A DNA stretch of 34,616 bases, taken from NCBI GenBank assembly GCA_020341815.1, contig CP070837.1:956064-990679 (forward strand), given 5' to 3'. The DNA comes from Candidatus Omnitrophota bacterium (GTDB lineage Bacteria > Omnitrophota > Gorgyraeia > JAFGHF01). Shown piece after piece: positions 24,013 through 34,526 of the stretch (its first letter is position 1; every line of letters begins with the position of its first letter). Made by a program: the position numbers and the translations under genes. The notes below the pieces were generated by a model. It was not told the DNA's origin, made no database searches, and saw only the letters and a list, made by a program, of their open reading frames with translations.

Positions 24013-25259
24013 TTTGCGTACTTAAGCTCCTCTCTTTTGTTTTTCAGCTTGCCGTCCAACTTCTCATAAAGGACTTTTTTTAAAATCTGCCTGTATTTAG
24101 GGCCGGGCTCAAGGCCTATTCTCTCCAGGTCCTTTCCCTGTAAGGCTGTTTTTATCCGGGTTAATTTTTTTAAGAATAATCTAATCCTCTTTTCGGTTGT
24201 CCTGCTTTCAGTTAAAGCAGTCAGCCCAAGAACTCCTTCACAGGAAAAAGGCTGCAGGACTTCATAAATCCGGTGATTAGAAAGGGCGGCTTTTCCCTTA
24301 AGCTCCTTTAGGGCGCCTGAGGCATTTTTCTTAAAATATTCTAACCTTTGCTGGCAGGATTTGGTTAAAGAGAAATCCCGGCAAAGTCCCCTTATCTGTT
24401 TCGCATCCAATGGGCAAGTCAAAAGCATAAAATACACAAGCCAGCCGTCCAGGGCCTCATCGGATAGACTGATATATTTTTTGGCTCTCTTAAAGCCTGC
24501 GGATATTCCCCTGCCCAGCTTTATCGAAGGATGGATAAAGTCCAAACCGCACAATTTATTAAGACGCAAAAGGCATCTTAGGGGGTCTTCTTCTTTTAAA
24601 ATCAGGATAAGCTCATCCCCTATCCTGAACCTGCTCAACTGCTTCAACATACCCGCTCTGCGCGCCCCGTCAATGAGCTTTTTGGTATGTTCTTCGATAG
24701 TAAAGTCGTATCTCTGCTCAAAACGCACAGCCCGCAGGATCCTTGTCGGGTCATCGATAAAGCTTTTGTCATGCAACACCCTGACTAAGCCCTTTTTCAA
24801 ATCTCTGCATCCGTCAAATAAATCCAGAAGCTGACCGAAATTACCTTGATTTAGCTTTATTGCCAGGGCATTTATCGTAAAGTCCCTGCGGAATAAATCA
24901 TCTCTTATGGAGCTGGGGCAAACCGCAGGAAGCGCCGCAGGATAGGCATAGTGCTCTCTGCGGCTGGTGGCAATATCCATCTTAAATCCCGAAGGCAGTA
25001 TTATAGTGGCAGTACCGAATCTCTTATGCGTCTTAAGCTGAAAGTCGATCTTCTTCCGCAAAAGTCTGGCAACGTCAAGAGCATCACGCTCTATTACTAT
25101 ATCGAGGTCAAGATTCTTTACGCCAAGCAAGAGGTCTCTGACAAAACCTCCTACTATGTAAGCGAAAAAGCCGCTTTCTTCGGCTAAAGTACCGATTTTG
25201 CGCACAACGCTAAAGACATCTTTGGGCAGTCTTTTTTTCAATTGTAAGTTTTTCATCAT
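23994..25259 (-). CDS. Class II CCA-adding enzyme / poly(A) polymerase family nucleotidyltransferase
   Basis: Adds or repairs the CCA end of tRNAs, or polyadenylates RNA; the two activities cannot be told apart here. 421 residues. Head domain IVGGFVRDLLLG and LDLDIVIER (catalytic DxD), RFGTATI, the RRDFTINALA motif, LFDGCRDLKKGLVRVLH, DDPTRILRAVRFEQRYDF and a neck region, then an all-helical C-terminal half. The local tRNA-Pro encodes CCA itself, so repair or polyadenylation would be the role for that tRNA. It overlaps xerD-like by 4 bases (ATGA) and DUF503 by 19. Confidence 0.88.
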   Translation of the reverse strand: MMKNLQLKKRLPKDVFSVVRKIGTLAEESGFFAYIVGGFVRDLLLGVKNLDLDIVIERDALDVARLLRKKIDFQLKTHKRFGTATIILPSGFKMDIATSRREHYAYPAALPAVCPSSIRDDLFRRDFTINALAIKLNQGNFGQLLDLFDGCRDLKKGLVRVLHDKSFIDDPTRILRAVRFEQRYDFTIEEHTKKLIDGARRAGMLKQLSRFRIGDELILILKEEDPLRCLLRLNKLCGLDFIHPSIKLGRGISAGFKRAKKYISLSDEALDGWLVYFMLLTCPLDAKQIRGLCRDFSLTKSCQQRLEYFKKNASGALKELKGKAALSNHRIYEVLQPFSCEGVLGLTALTESRTTEKRIRLFLKKLTRIKTALQGKDLERIGLEPGPKYRQILKKVLYEKLDGKLKNKREELKYAKWLSAS

Positions 25260-26143
25260 GGCCGGGGGTGAAATTTCTTATGAATCTGTTTTAAGCGCTC
25301 TTTATTGATATGCGTATAAATTTGCGTAGTCGTAACATCGCTGTGTCCCAGCATCTCCTGCAAGGTGCGCAGGTCCGCCCCCCGCTCCAAAAGATGCGTG
25401 GCAAAGGAATGCCGCAGGGTGTGCGGGGTAATCTCCTTTTTAATCCTGGCCTTGCGGGCATAAAGCTTAACCGTCTTCCAGAATGTCTGCCGGGATATCT
25501 TTCTGCCCAGTCTTGATAAGAATAGCTCGGAGGCCTCTTTCTGTTTAAGCAGGCCGGGCCTGATTTTATCGATATACCTGACTAAGGCCCGCAGGGCGTA
25601 ACTTCCTAAAGGGATTACCCTTTCCTTCTGACCCTTGCCTATACATTTAATAAAACTCATCTCTAAATTCAAATCATTTAATTTCAGATTAGCCACTTCC
25701 GAAACCCGCATTCCCGTAGCATACATCAATTCCAGCGCCGCCTTATCCCTTATCCCCAGGGGCGTCTTTAGGTTGGGGCCGGCAAGAAGTCTCTCCACCT
25801 CTTCCAGGCTTAAGGCATCGGGCAGTTTTCTCCATACCTTAGGCAGGTTGAGGGTGCCGGCGGGGTCCTCTTTTAAATACCTTTCATTGACTAAGAATCT
25901 ATACATCACCTTTACCGCCACCAAGGCCCGGGAAATGGAATTGGCATTTAGGCCGCGGTCCTTCAGGTGGTGCATAAAGTCAGTAATATCGCTCCGCCTG
26001 GTCTTATTGAAAAAGGCAGTGCCTTTTTTCTCCAGATACTTAATGTAATTATTTAAGTCCCGCCCGTATGAGCTGATACTATTTTTGGCCAGGCCTCTTT
26101 CTACGGAAAGATAATTCAGGAATTCCTCAACCTGTTTTTTCAC
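25256..26143 (-). CDS. XerC/XerD-type tyrosine recombinase
   Basis: Site-specific recombinase, probably resolving chromosome dimers at dif. 295 residues: N-terminal SAM-like core-binding domain (about 1-90) and catalytic domain (about 105-285) with R146 (ATGMRVSEV), K170, HTLRHSFATH (H241, R244), LGHSDVTTT (H267) and Y276 (QIYTH). All six catalytic residues are present. The start codon is GTG at 26141-26143, made by the end of repeat copy 2 plus TGAA. Without the element it would be ATGAAAAAACAG, overlapping the stop of the MBL gene as ATGA. XerD is somewhat more likely than XerC from length and motifs, but this is not certain. Likely co-transcribed with ligA and the genes between. Confidence 0.92.
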   Translation of the reverse strand: MKKQVEEFLNYLSVERGLAKNSISSYGRDLNNYIKYLEKKGTAFFNKTRRSDITDFMHHLKDRGLNANSISRALVAVKVMYRFLVNERYLKEDPAGTLNLPKVWRKLPDALSLEEVERLLAGPNLKTPLGIRDKAALELMYATGMRVSEVANLKLNDLNLEMSFIKCIGKGQKERVIPLGSYALRALVRYIDKIRPGLLKQKEASELFLSRLGRKISRQTFWKTVKLYARKARIKKEITPHTLRHSFATHLLERGADLRTLQEMLGHSDVTTTQIYTHINKERLKQIHKKFHPRP

Positions 26144-26249
26144 CCCGCCCTTCCTTATTTTGGTAATGCCAAATCTTTATCCCCATCCTTCTTTTTATTA
26201 ACTTCGCCCATATCTTTTATGCAAAGCGTGATGTTTTGGAAGGGCGGGG
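26143..26249 (-). mobile_element. Start-codon repeat element, copy 2 (between MBL hydrolase and xerD-like)
   Basis: 107 bp, bounded by CCCCGCCCTTCC (26143-26154) and GGAAGGGCGGGG (26238-26249), perfect inverted repeats, and flanked by TTCA at 26139-26142 and 26250-26253. The TGA stop of the MBL gene is the flank on one side; the GTG start of the recombinase is the element's last G plus TG of the other flank. The core is about 85-90% identical to copy 1. A small inner hairpin TTTGG/CCAAA around GCATTA (minus strand) is present here but disrupted in copy 1. No coding capacity. Confidence 0.85.
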
Positions 26250-26250
26250 T

Positions 26251-26849
26251 TCATATAAAAGGATTGTTTTGCCTTTCCTGCCCGATAGTAGAAGTCGGCC
26301 CATGCCCCGGATAAATTACGGTCTCATCAGGAAGCCTCATCAGCTTCCTGATGGACTTGGTCAATTTCTCCTCGCTGCCGGAAGGTATATCGGTCCTGCC
26401 CACGCCTTGGGCAAAAAGAGTATCTCCCGTAAAACAGAACTTGCCTGCGTTTAAGCAGACGCCGCCGGGAGTATGTCCGGGGGTATGGATTACCTCTAAA
26501 GCGATATCGCCCACTTCTAATCTCTGTCCCTCTTCTAAAGGCATGACCTTACCATCAAGACTGAGGGGCAGACCCAGCATAGCCGAGAGATTAAGCTGGG
26601 GGTCGCCTAAGAAGGCCGCATCCAGTCGATGGATGTATATTGGTGCGGCAAGGCTTTCGTCTGCGCCAATGTGGTCAATATGGCCGTGAGTATTTACGAT
26701 ATATTTGATTTCAAGGCCTAACTCTTTTAAGCGGACGCTTATCTTCTCTGCCTCAGCCCCCGGGTCAATTATAACGGCGCCCGAGGCAGAGGACGAGGCC
26801 AAAATATAACAGTTGACTTCCAGGGGCCCGACTATCAGTTTCTCTAAAA

Positions 26850-26853
<4 letters not shown>
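26251..26853 (-). CDS. Metallo-beta-lactamase-fold hydrolase (glyoxalase II-like)
   Basis: Soluble MBL-fold hydrolase of 200 residues. The metal motif NTHGHIDHIGAD gives H56, H58, D60 and H61; further ligands are in HTPGHTPGGVC and FTGDTLF, with YPGHGPTST at the end. This group (YcbL-like, glyoxalase II-like) often hydrolyses thioesters, but the substrate here cannot be read from sequence. It overlaps the lipoprotein gene by 4 bases. Its TGA stop lies exactly at the edge of repeat copy 2; without the repeat it would overlap the recombinase start by 4 bases. Confidence 0.9.
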
Positions 26854-30078
<3,225 letters not shown>

Positions 30079-30084
30079 AATAAT

Positions 30085-30360
30085 TTAAAAAAACCTTATC
30101 TGGAAATCCTTGAACTCTCCGCTGTATGGTTGCCATTTAACGTCTTTCCGGCGAATATATCCGGAAAGCTGCTTATCTATCCTGTCTAAAAGTTTATTCA
30201 AGTCCTCTTCCTTGCCCTCGCAGACAAGTTCCACTCTGCCATCAGGCAGATTCTTCGTCCACCCGTAAACACCTAAATCGATTGCTATCGCCTCGGCCGT
30301 AAAGCGAAATCCTACTCCCTGAACACGGCCGCTGTAATAGACATGTATGCGTTTCTTCAC
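30085..30360 (-). CDS. Acylphosphatase
   Basis: Hydrolyses acyl phosphates such as carbamoyl or 1,3-bisphosphoglycerate; 91 residues, the normal length. The signature SGRVQGVGFRFTAEAIA contains the catalytic arginine (R19), and YGWTKNLPDGRVEL the asparagine N37. The start codon GTG at 30358-30360 is formed by the last G of repeat copy 3 plus TG of TGAA. Without the element the start would be ATGAAGAAACGC and would overlap the SDR stop as ATGA. Upstream GGAAGG of the repeat end is the likely ribosome binding site. Confidence 0.93.
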   Translation of the reverse strand: MKKRIHVYYSGRVQGVGFRFTAEAIAIDLGVYGWTKNLPDGRVELVCEGKEEDLNKLLDRIDKQLSGYIRRKDVKWQPYSGEFKDFQIRFF

Positions 30361-30467
30361 CCCGCCCTTCCTCTTATCCCTTATTCTGTATATATTTTTT
30401 TAACAAAAGTAAAGCTCCCCAGCGCTTCTTTGCAATACTTAAGTTGCATTTTTTAGGAAGAGCGGGG
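30360..30467 (-). mobile_element. Start-codon repeat element, copy 3 (between SDR and acylphosphatase)
   Basis: 108 bp with the same ends as copies 1 and 2: CCCCGCCCTTCC at 30360-30371 and GGAAGAGCGGGG at 30456-30467 (one mismatch). It is flanked by TTCA at 30356-30359 and 30468-30471. The core is clearly different from the other copies apart from short stretches. The SDR stop TGA is one flank and the acylphosphatase GTG is formed at the other, the same layout as copy 2. Equal length with a different core suggests an older copy or a second subfamily. Confidence 0.8.
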
Positions 30468-30468
30468 T

Positions 30469-31197
30469 TCATATTCTCTCTCTATAGCGCTGGGCATACA
30501 TCCAATCAGGCATCCACCTCAATAGCCAGGCCATGATATTCCAGCGCCTGGTAATATAGGCCATCTTTTTCTTATTTTTTATGGCCGAAAAAATCTGTTC
30601 TGCCGCCCCCAGGGGCTGAGCCACCCAGAATAGATGCCGAAACCCCTTTATCATTTCAGTATCCACAAACCCGGGGCGGATATCGGTAACATAGATATCG
30701 GTGCTTCTTACCCTGTGCCTCAAGCCCTCCATATAATTAGAGACAAAGGCCTTGGAGGCACTATAGGCGGGACAGGTGGCGCTGCCGCGCAGGCCCGCAA
30801 TGGAGGATATCCCTACAATATGCCCTGATTTTTGAGCGGTAAAATATTTAAGGGCAATATCCGCACAGAGCACAAACCCGGATACATTAACGTCTACCGT
30901 CTCCAGCTCCTTCTCGTGCTTCAGGTCAGGAGTTGAGACATTGATGCCGGCATTGAGCACAATCAGGTCCAGTCCACTCATCTCCTTAATCAAGTCTTCA
31001 AGGGTTGCCGCTGTTTCCTCTCGCCGTGTAACATCCATCCGCCTGATATAGGTGCGGGAGGGGATTTCCTTCTGGAGCTTCTCCAGAAGCTCAAATCTGC
31101 GCGCCGTCAAGCCCACTTCATAGCCATTGTTAGCCAATACGCGCGCTACGGCCTCACCGATACCGGAACTGGCCCCAATCACAATTGCCTTTTTCAT
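30469..31197 (-). CDS. Short-chain dehydrogenase/reductase
   Basis: NAD(P)-dependent oxidoreductase of 242 residues, classical SDR. Cofactor loop GASSGIGEAVA (8-18) and LTARR (a basic pair suggesting NADPH), NAGIN, SSIAG, and the catalytic YSASK. A hydrophobic, tryptophan-rich C-terminal end (WNIMAWLLRWMPDWMYAQRYRERI, last 24 residues) may dock to the membrane, as in lipid-acting SDRs. Substrate unknown. Its start overlaps the 130-aa gene by 4 bases (ATGA), so it belongs to the same transcript. Its stop lies at the edge of repeat copy 3. Confidence 0.9.
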   Translation of the reverse strand: MKKAIVIGASSGIGEAVARVLANNGYEVGLTARRFELLEKLQKEIPSRTYIRRMDVTRREETAATLEDLIKEMSGLDLIVLNAGINVSTPDLKHEKELETVDVNVSGFVLCADIALKYFTAQKSGHIVGISSIAGLRGSATCPAYSASKAFVSNYMEGLRHRVRSTDIYVTDIRPGFVDTEMIKGFRHLFWVAQPLGAAEQIFSAIKNKKKMAYITRRWNIMAWLLRWMPDWMYAQRYRERI

Positions 31198-31586
31198 TGC
31201 TCCAAATCTTCTTTTAGTTCGCCCCTAAGCTTCAGGGGGATGCGCTTCCACCAGAAAGGGGCCTTGCCCTCCTGCCAACTACCAAAAGGAAAAGCCGCCT
31301 CCTGAGTAAGCTTTATGAACTTCTGATCGAGTTTTTGAATTGCCGCCATAAGTTTAGCGCCGGCATTCGGGGGCGCTTCGATTATCAGCTCTTCCAACAA
31401 GTCCCTGACCGATAAATCATTTGTATAATCATAAACGGTGCCGGAATACCCCTTCTCCACATCAGCGATAAAAGCACTCCACTTACCCAGCAAGCTATCT
31501 AAAGTAAACTTTTGCTTTGCCCGCTTGGAAAGCCGGCTGATGATTTCCTCAAGCGCCTTTTGCTCATCTTTGGAAAACTCAACCAC
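31194..31586 (-). CDS. Hypothetical protein, possible immunity partner of the upstream toxin-like gene
   Basis: 130-residue acidic/helical protein, no signal and no membrane segment. It begins with GTG (31584-31586) behind AAGG, one base after the stop of the toxin-like gene, and overlaps SDR by 4 bases. Near the end it has FPFGSWQEGKAPFWWKRIPLK (about 100-120), with a tryptophan cluster that looks conserved in style. I do not recognise the family with certainty. Small soluble proteins encoded directly after a toxin are usual as immunity proteins, so that role is suggested by position only. Confidence 0.6.
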   Translation of the reverse strand: MVEFSKDEQKALEEIISRLSKRAKQKFTLDSLLGKWSAFIADVEKGYSGTVYDYTNDLSVRDLLEELIIEAPPNAGAKLMAAIQKLDQKFIKLTQEAAFPFGSWQEGKAPFWWKRIPLKLRGELKEDLEQ

Positions 31587-31587
31587 T

Positions 31588-32010
31588 TTACCTTGCCCCT
31601 ATCTGCCTCTGCCAATACTGATACCCGCTGTTGGGTTTAAAGTAGGTGCGGATATAGCCGCGCGCGCTAAGCACGGCAAACTCATTGCTTCCGGGATGAT
31701 AAAATAATTTATCGCCGTCTGAGCGGCTATGGGTAAGCACACCTTCGCCTGCACTGATAAGCTTCTGCGCCCCCCAGAGGTATTCATTGGGGTGTTTATA
31801 GCCAAACTCCGCACCATGCTTGCGAAAATGTTCGATTAATCTTTCTTCTGTGGCAAAAAGCGGCCACTGGGCCACCTCAACCGGAGAAGTTACCGAAAGT
31901 GATTGAGAATATTTTTCCTTATTCTCTGTGCAGAGCCAATTTACAAAGAGCCCGACTAAAAACACACTTAATAAAACAAGGATAAAAGTCTTCAGATTAC
32001 TCTTTGCCAT
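31588..32010 (-). CDS. Membrane-anchored small protein resembling polymorphic-toxin nuclease domains
   Basis: 140 residues: basic start, one hydrophobic segment at about 8-26 (anchor or signal), linker to about 55, then a compact C-terminal domain. The domain shows HFRKHGAEFG (61-70, with H61 and H65), YLWGAQKLI, DKLFYHPGSNEFAVLS (100-115) and GYIRTYFKPNSGYQYWQRQ (118-136). The HFxxHGxxFG ... NEFAV ... RTYFKP ... YW pattern resembles C-terminal RNase-like domains of contact-dependent and polymorphic toxins (BECR-type fold). That likeness is from memory of the pattern, without a search. Here it is not attached to a large delivery protein. It lies 12 bases after tRNA-Pro and 1 base before a small putative immunity gene. 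Confidence 0.6.
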   Translation of the reverse strand: MAKSNLKTFILVLLSVFLVGLFVNWLCTENKEKYSQSLSVTSPVEVAQWPLFATEERLIEHFRKHGAEFGYKHPNEYLWGAQKLISAGEGVLTHSRSDGDKLFYHPGSNEFAVLSARGYIRTYFKPNSGYQYWQRQIGAR

Positions 32011-32022
32011 CTCTTAATAATT

Positions 32023-32101
32023 TGGTCGGGACGGGCGGATTCGAACCGCCGACCTCTTGCTCCCGAAGCAAGCGCGCTAAACCAAACTGCGCTACGTCCC
32101 G
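32023..32101 (-). tRNA. tRNA-Pro (CGG anticodon), CCA encoded
   Basis: Full cloverleaf on the minus strand: acceptor CGGGACG/CGTCCCG (7 perfect pairs), D stem GCGC/GCGC, anticodon stem CTTGC/GCAAG with loop TTCGGGA giving anticodon CGG, variable loop AGGTC, T stem GGCGG/CCGCC with TTCGAAT loop, discriminator A and an encoded CCA. The C1-G72 pair is typical of bacterial tRNA-Pro. It reads codon CCG. Placed between DUF72 and the toxin-like gene; tRNA genes are frequent insertion sites for accessory genes. Confidence 0.97.
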
Positions 32102-32107
32102 AGTTAT

Positions 32108-32138
32108 TTAGTCGTTAGTCGCTCGTATCTAGTATCTA
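32108..32138. repeat. Two adjacent 7-bp tandem duplications
   Basis: TTAGTCG twice (32108-32121), then CTC, then GTATCTA twice (32125-32138), between tRNA-Pro and the DUF72 stop. Degenerate TTAGTCG units also end the nrnA gene (22316-22336). Probably slippage-type repeats. Confidence 0.65.
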
Positions 32139-32140
32139 GT

Positions 32141-32866
32141 TTAAAGCATCTTTTTTAAAGCTAAGGCATTCTTTACCGCATAACCGTAGGCATCGTTATT
32201 GAAATAGACGTAAGTGTCGCAGCCTTCTTTTAAGAACCTCTTAACCCAGCCGGCACATTCCTTAAGCTCCTTGGTGGAATAATTGGAGCGGTAAAGAGTG
32301 CTTCCCCCGTGCATGCGGATATAGGCAAAATCCGCGGTCCGCCGCACCACTTGGGGAAAGCCCGGCATACTGATAATGCAATGGGCTGCGTTAAACTTCT
32401 CTAGTATCTCAAAGACTTCCTCATCCAGCCAGCTCTCGTTGCGAAACTCTATTACATTTCTTCTTTTTCTGGGCAGTTTTTTGAGAAAGTTAGTCAGTCT
32501 TTTGGTGTCTTTCTTCATCGAAGGCGGAAGCTGATAAAGCAAAGGACCAAGCTTCTCTTTCAAAAGATACGCCCTTTTGAGAAAAATCTGAAGACTATCG
32601 CCCAAATTGGCTAATCTCTTGACATGGGTAATAAAACGACTGGCCTTGACCGAAAAGACAAAGCCATCCGGCGCCTTTTTACGCCAGTCCTTAACAACGG
32701 ATTCCTTGGGCAGATGATAAAAGGTGTTGTTTAGTTCGACCGTATCAAAGCTGCGGGCGAAATATTCAAAAAGTTCGCTCTTGGAAAGCCCATCCGGATA
32801 GAACCGGCCATACCAGTGCTGGTAATACCAGCCGGATGTACCGATAAGACATCTGCCCTTTTTCAT
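32141..32866 (-). CDS. DUF72 family protein (YecE-like)
   Basis: TIM-barrel protein of 241 residues from the DUF72 family; no firm biochemical role is known. The ATG at 32864-32866 (MKKGRCLIGTSGWYYQHW) is chosen because GTSGW is normally within the first ten residues; an in-frame TTG at 32884 would add six. Motifs: GTSGWYYQHWYGRFYPDGL, FDTVELNNTFYHLP, FSVKASRFITHVKRL, YQLPPSMKKD, VIEFRNESW and the late YVYFNNDAYGYAV. It has its own promoter at 32919-32947 and runs toward tRNA-Pro. Confidence 0.9.
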   Translation of the reverse strand: MKKGRCLIGTSGWYYQHWYGRFYPDGLSKSELFEYFARSFDTVELNNTFYHLPKESVVKDWRKKAPDGFVFSVKASRFITHVKRLANLGDSLQIFLKRAYLLKEKLGPLLYQLPPSMKKDTKRLTNFLKKLPRKRRNVIEFRNESWLDEEVFEILEKFNAAHCIISMPGFPQVVRRTADFAYIRMHGGSTLYRSNYSTKELKECAGWVKRFLKEGCDTYVYFNNDAYGYAVKNALALKKML

Positions 32867-32894
32867 AAGATTATTTTCCCGCAACTAAAATACT

Positions 32895-32909
32895 TCCTAT
32901 AGAATAGGA
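32895..32909. other. Small hairpin in the DUF72 leader
   Basis: TCCTAT, loop AGA, ATAGGA: a 6-bp stem between the DUF72 promoter and its start. No T-run, so not a terminator. Confidence 0.4.
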
Positions 32910-32918
32910 TATTAAAAT

Positions 32919-32947
32919 AGTTTATCACTTTGAGCTATTTTAGTCAA
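32919..32947 (-). promoter_or_regulatory. Promoter of DUF72 / tRNA-Pro
   Basis: Minus-strand TTGACT (32942-32947) and TAAACT (32919-32924) with a 17-base spacer. It lies just after the acyl-CoA synthetase gene and could drive DUF72, tRNA-Pro and possibly the toxin-like pair. Confidence 0.72.
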
Positions 32948-32971
32948 GAAAATGTAAGGACAGGAATTATT

Positions 32972-34417
32972 TTATTTAAGCAGCTCTTTTTGCACCTTGC
33001 CGCTGCGGGTCCTGGGAAGGAATTCTCTGAACTCAACTATGTGGGGTATCTTAAAATGCGTCAATCTTTCGCGGCAGAAGGCCTTGATATCTTGCTCTGT
33101 GATGCTTTTGTTTTCCTTCAAGGCAACTACCGCCTTAACTGCCTCACCGCGCAGTTTGTCCGTAACACCCACTACCGCCACTTCCTTTACCTGCGGGTGT
33201 TCCTGGATAACGTGTTCTACTTCCGGTGAATAGACATTTAAGCCGGCAACAATAATCATATCTTTTTTTCTGCCCTTGATATAGAGGTTACCCTCTTTAT
33301 CAAGGCATCCTAAGTCACCTGTATAGAGCCAGCCGTCTTTTATTGCTTCTTTAGTTAACTCAGGCTCTTTATAATATCCAACCATTACCGGCCAGCCCTT
33401 TATGACAACCTCGCCGATTTCGCCCTGCGGTAATTCTTTCGCCTTATGGTCAAATATCTTTATCTGGCACCAGGGGGCGCTTTTTCCCACAGACTCTATC
33501 CTGTTGGGCTCACTTACGGTATTCGGTGCGGAAGTCTCGGTCATCCCCCAGCCGTTGAATAATGAGGCATTGGGGCAACCCATGCCGAACCTTTTAATCA
33601 TCCGCGGGTCGCTCGGCGCGCCAAAGACATCTGCCCCCTTAAGACTCCTTAAATCATACTTCTCAAACTCTTTTAGCTGTAAAAGCGCAATAAACATCGG
33701 CGGTACCATAAAGAAGAATGTGGCTTTGTACTTTTCAACATTCTTTAAGAACTCTAAAGGAATAAAGCGCTCCATCAGGATAAGCGTAGAGCCAAAGGCG
33801 GCATTAATCTGTAAAGCCACAAATCCCCCTAAATGAGAAAGCGGAAGCGCAGATACTATCACATCAAAGAGCTTTACTATATCGATATGCTCAAATATCA
33901 TTGGGGCATTATCCAGGTGCCTGTAACTCAGCATTACCGCTTTGGGGTGACCTGTCGTGCCTGAGGTGTAGAAAAAGATAGCTAAATCATCATTCCTGAT
34001 TTCGGGGTAATCCAATTCATCAGATTCAAGCTTTGTCATCTCATCAAAGTTATCGATAACTAATTTTAAGTGGGGCACTTTTTCATGAATACCCGGCAAA
34101 GGCCTGCTGAAAATAAAAGAGGCCTCGGAGTGATGCAGAACGCCAACCAATTCATCAGGCGTTAAGCGCACGTCTAGAGGCACCGCTACCGCTCCCAAAG
34201 TAAAGACAGCAAAATAACTGAAGATATATTCAGGGCTATTAGGCAGATAAATAGCCACCCTATCCCCTTTTTTCACACCATGCTTGATAAGAAAATTAGC
34301 CGCTTTATTTATCCGACTAATTGCCTCTTTAAAGGTTATCGTCTTATCATTAAAGATGATAAATGGCTTATCGGGAGATTTTTGAGCCTGCTCTCTTAGC
34401 TTTTTGGCGATATCCAT
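32972..34417 (-). CDS. AMP-dependent acyl-CoA synthetase / ligase
   Basis: ANL-superfamily enzyme that activates a carboxylic acid, probably a fatty acid, with ATP and loads it on CoA or another carrier. 481 residues. A3 motif FYTSGTTGHPKAV (149-161), A5 GWGMTETSAP, A7 YTGDLG, A8 IKGRKKDMIIVAGLNVYSPE, and the C-terminal TRSGKVQKELLK with the catalytic lysine K474. It is a little shorter than most long-chain enzymes, as expected for free-standing ligases of this type. It has its own promoter and an AGGAG ribosome binding site. Confidence 0.93.
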   Translation of the reverse strand: MDIAKKLREQAQKSPDKPFIIFNDKTITFKEAISRINKAANFLIKHGVKKGDRVAIYLPNSPEYIFSYFAVFTLGAVAVPLDVRLTPDELVGVLHHSEASFIFSRPLPGIHEKVPHLKLVIDNFDEMTKLESDELDYPEIRNDDLAIFFYTSGTTGHPKAVMLSYRHLDNAPMIFEHIDIVKLFDVIVSALPLSHLGGFVALQINAAFGSTLILMERFIPLEFLKNVEKYKATFFFMVPPMFIALLQLKEFEKYDLRSLKGADVFGAPSDPRMIKRFGMGCPNASLFNGWGMTETSAPNTVSEPNRIESVGKSAPWCQIKIFDHKAKELPQGEIGEVVIKGWPVMVGYYKEPELTKEAIKDGWLYTGDLGCLDKEGNLYIKGRKKDMIIVAGLNVYSPEVEHVIQEHPQVKEVAVVGVTDKLRGEAVKAVVALKENKSITEQDIKAFCRERLTHFKIPHIVEFREFLPRTRSGKVQKELLK

Positions 34418-34446
34418 AGGTCTTGCTCCTTTTTGAAGAATGCCAT

Positions 34447-34475
34447 ATTATACAGCAATTATACTATATTATCAA
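34447..34475 (-). promoter_or_regulatory. Promoter of the acyl-CoA synthetase gene
   Basis: Minus-strand TTGATA (34470-34475) and TATAAT (34447-34452) with a 17-base spacer. The ATG follows 29 bases past the -10 box, with AGGAG in between. Confidence 0.8.
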
Positions 34476-34477
34476 GC

Positions 34478-34506
34478 TGGTTTTTGGGGTGAAGCTGTGG
34501 TATAAT
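34478..34506 (+). promoter_or_regulatory. Possible extended -10 promoter of the edge RAYT gene
   Basis: Plus-strand TGGTATAAT (34498-34506) is an extended -10 element; TGGTTT at 34478-34483 is a weak -35 with 17-base spacing. It is back to back with the acyl-CoA synthetase promoter. Confidence 0.55.
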
Positions 34507-34526
34507 TTGCAAAAGAATAATAAAAA

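Noticed and set aside
24361-24834. Plus-strand ORF of 157 codons, the longest opposite a minus-strand gene
   Set aside because: Lies wholly inside the CCA/poly(A) polymerase gene, which has clear family motifs; no ribosome binding site and no recognisable domain.
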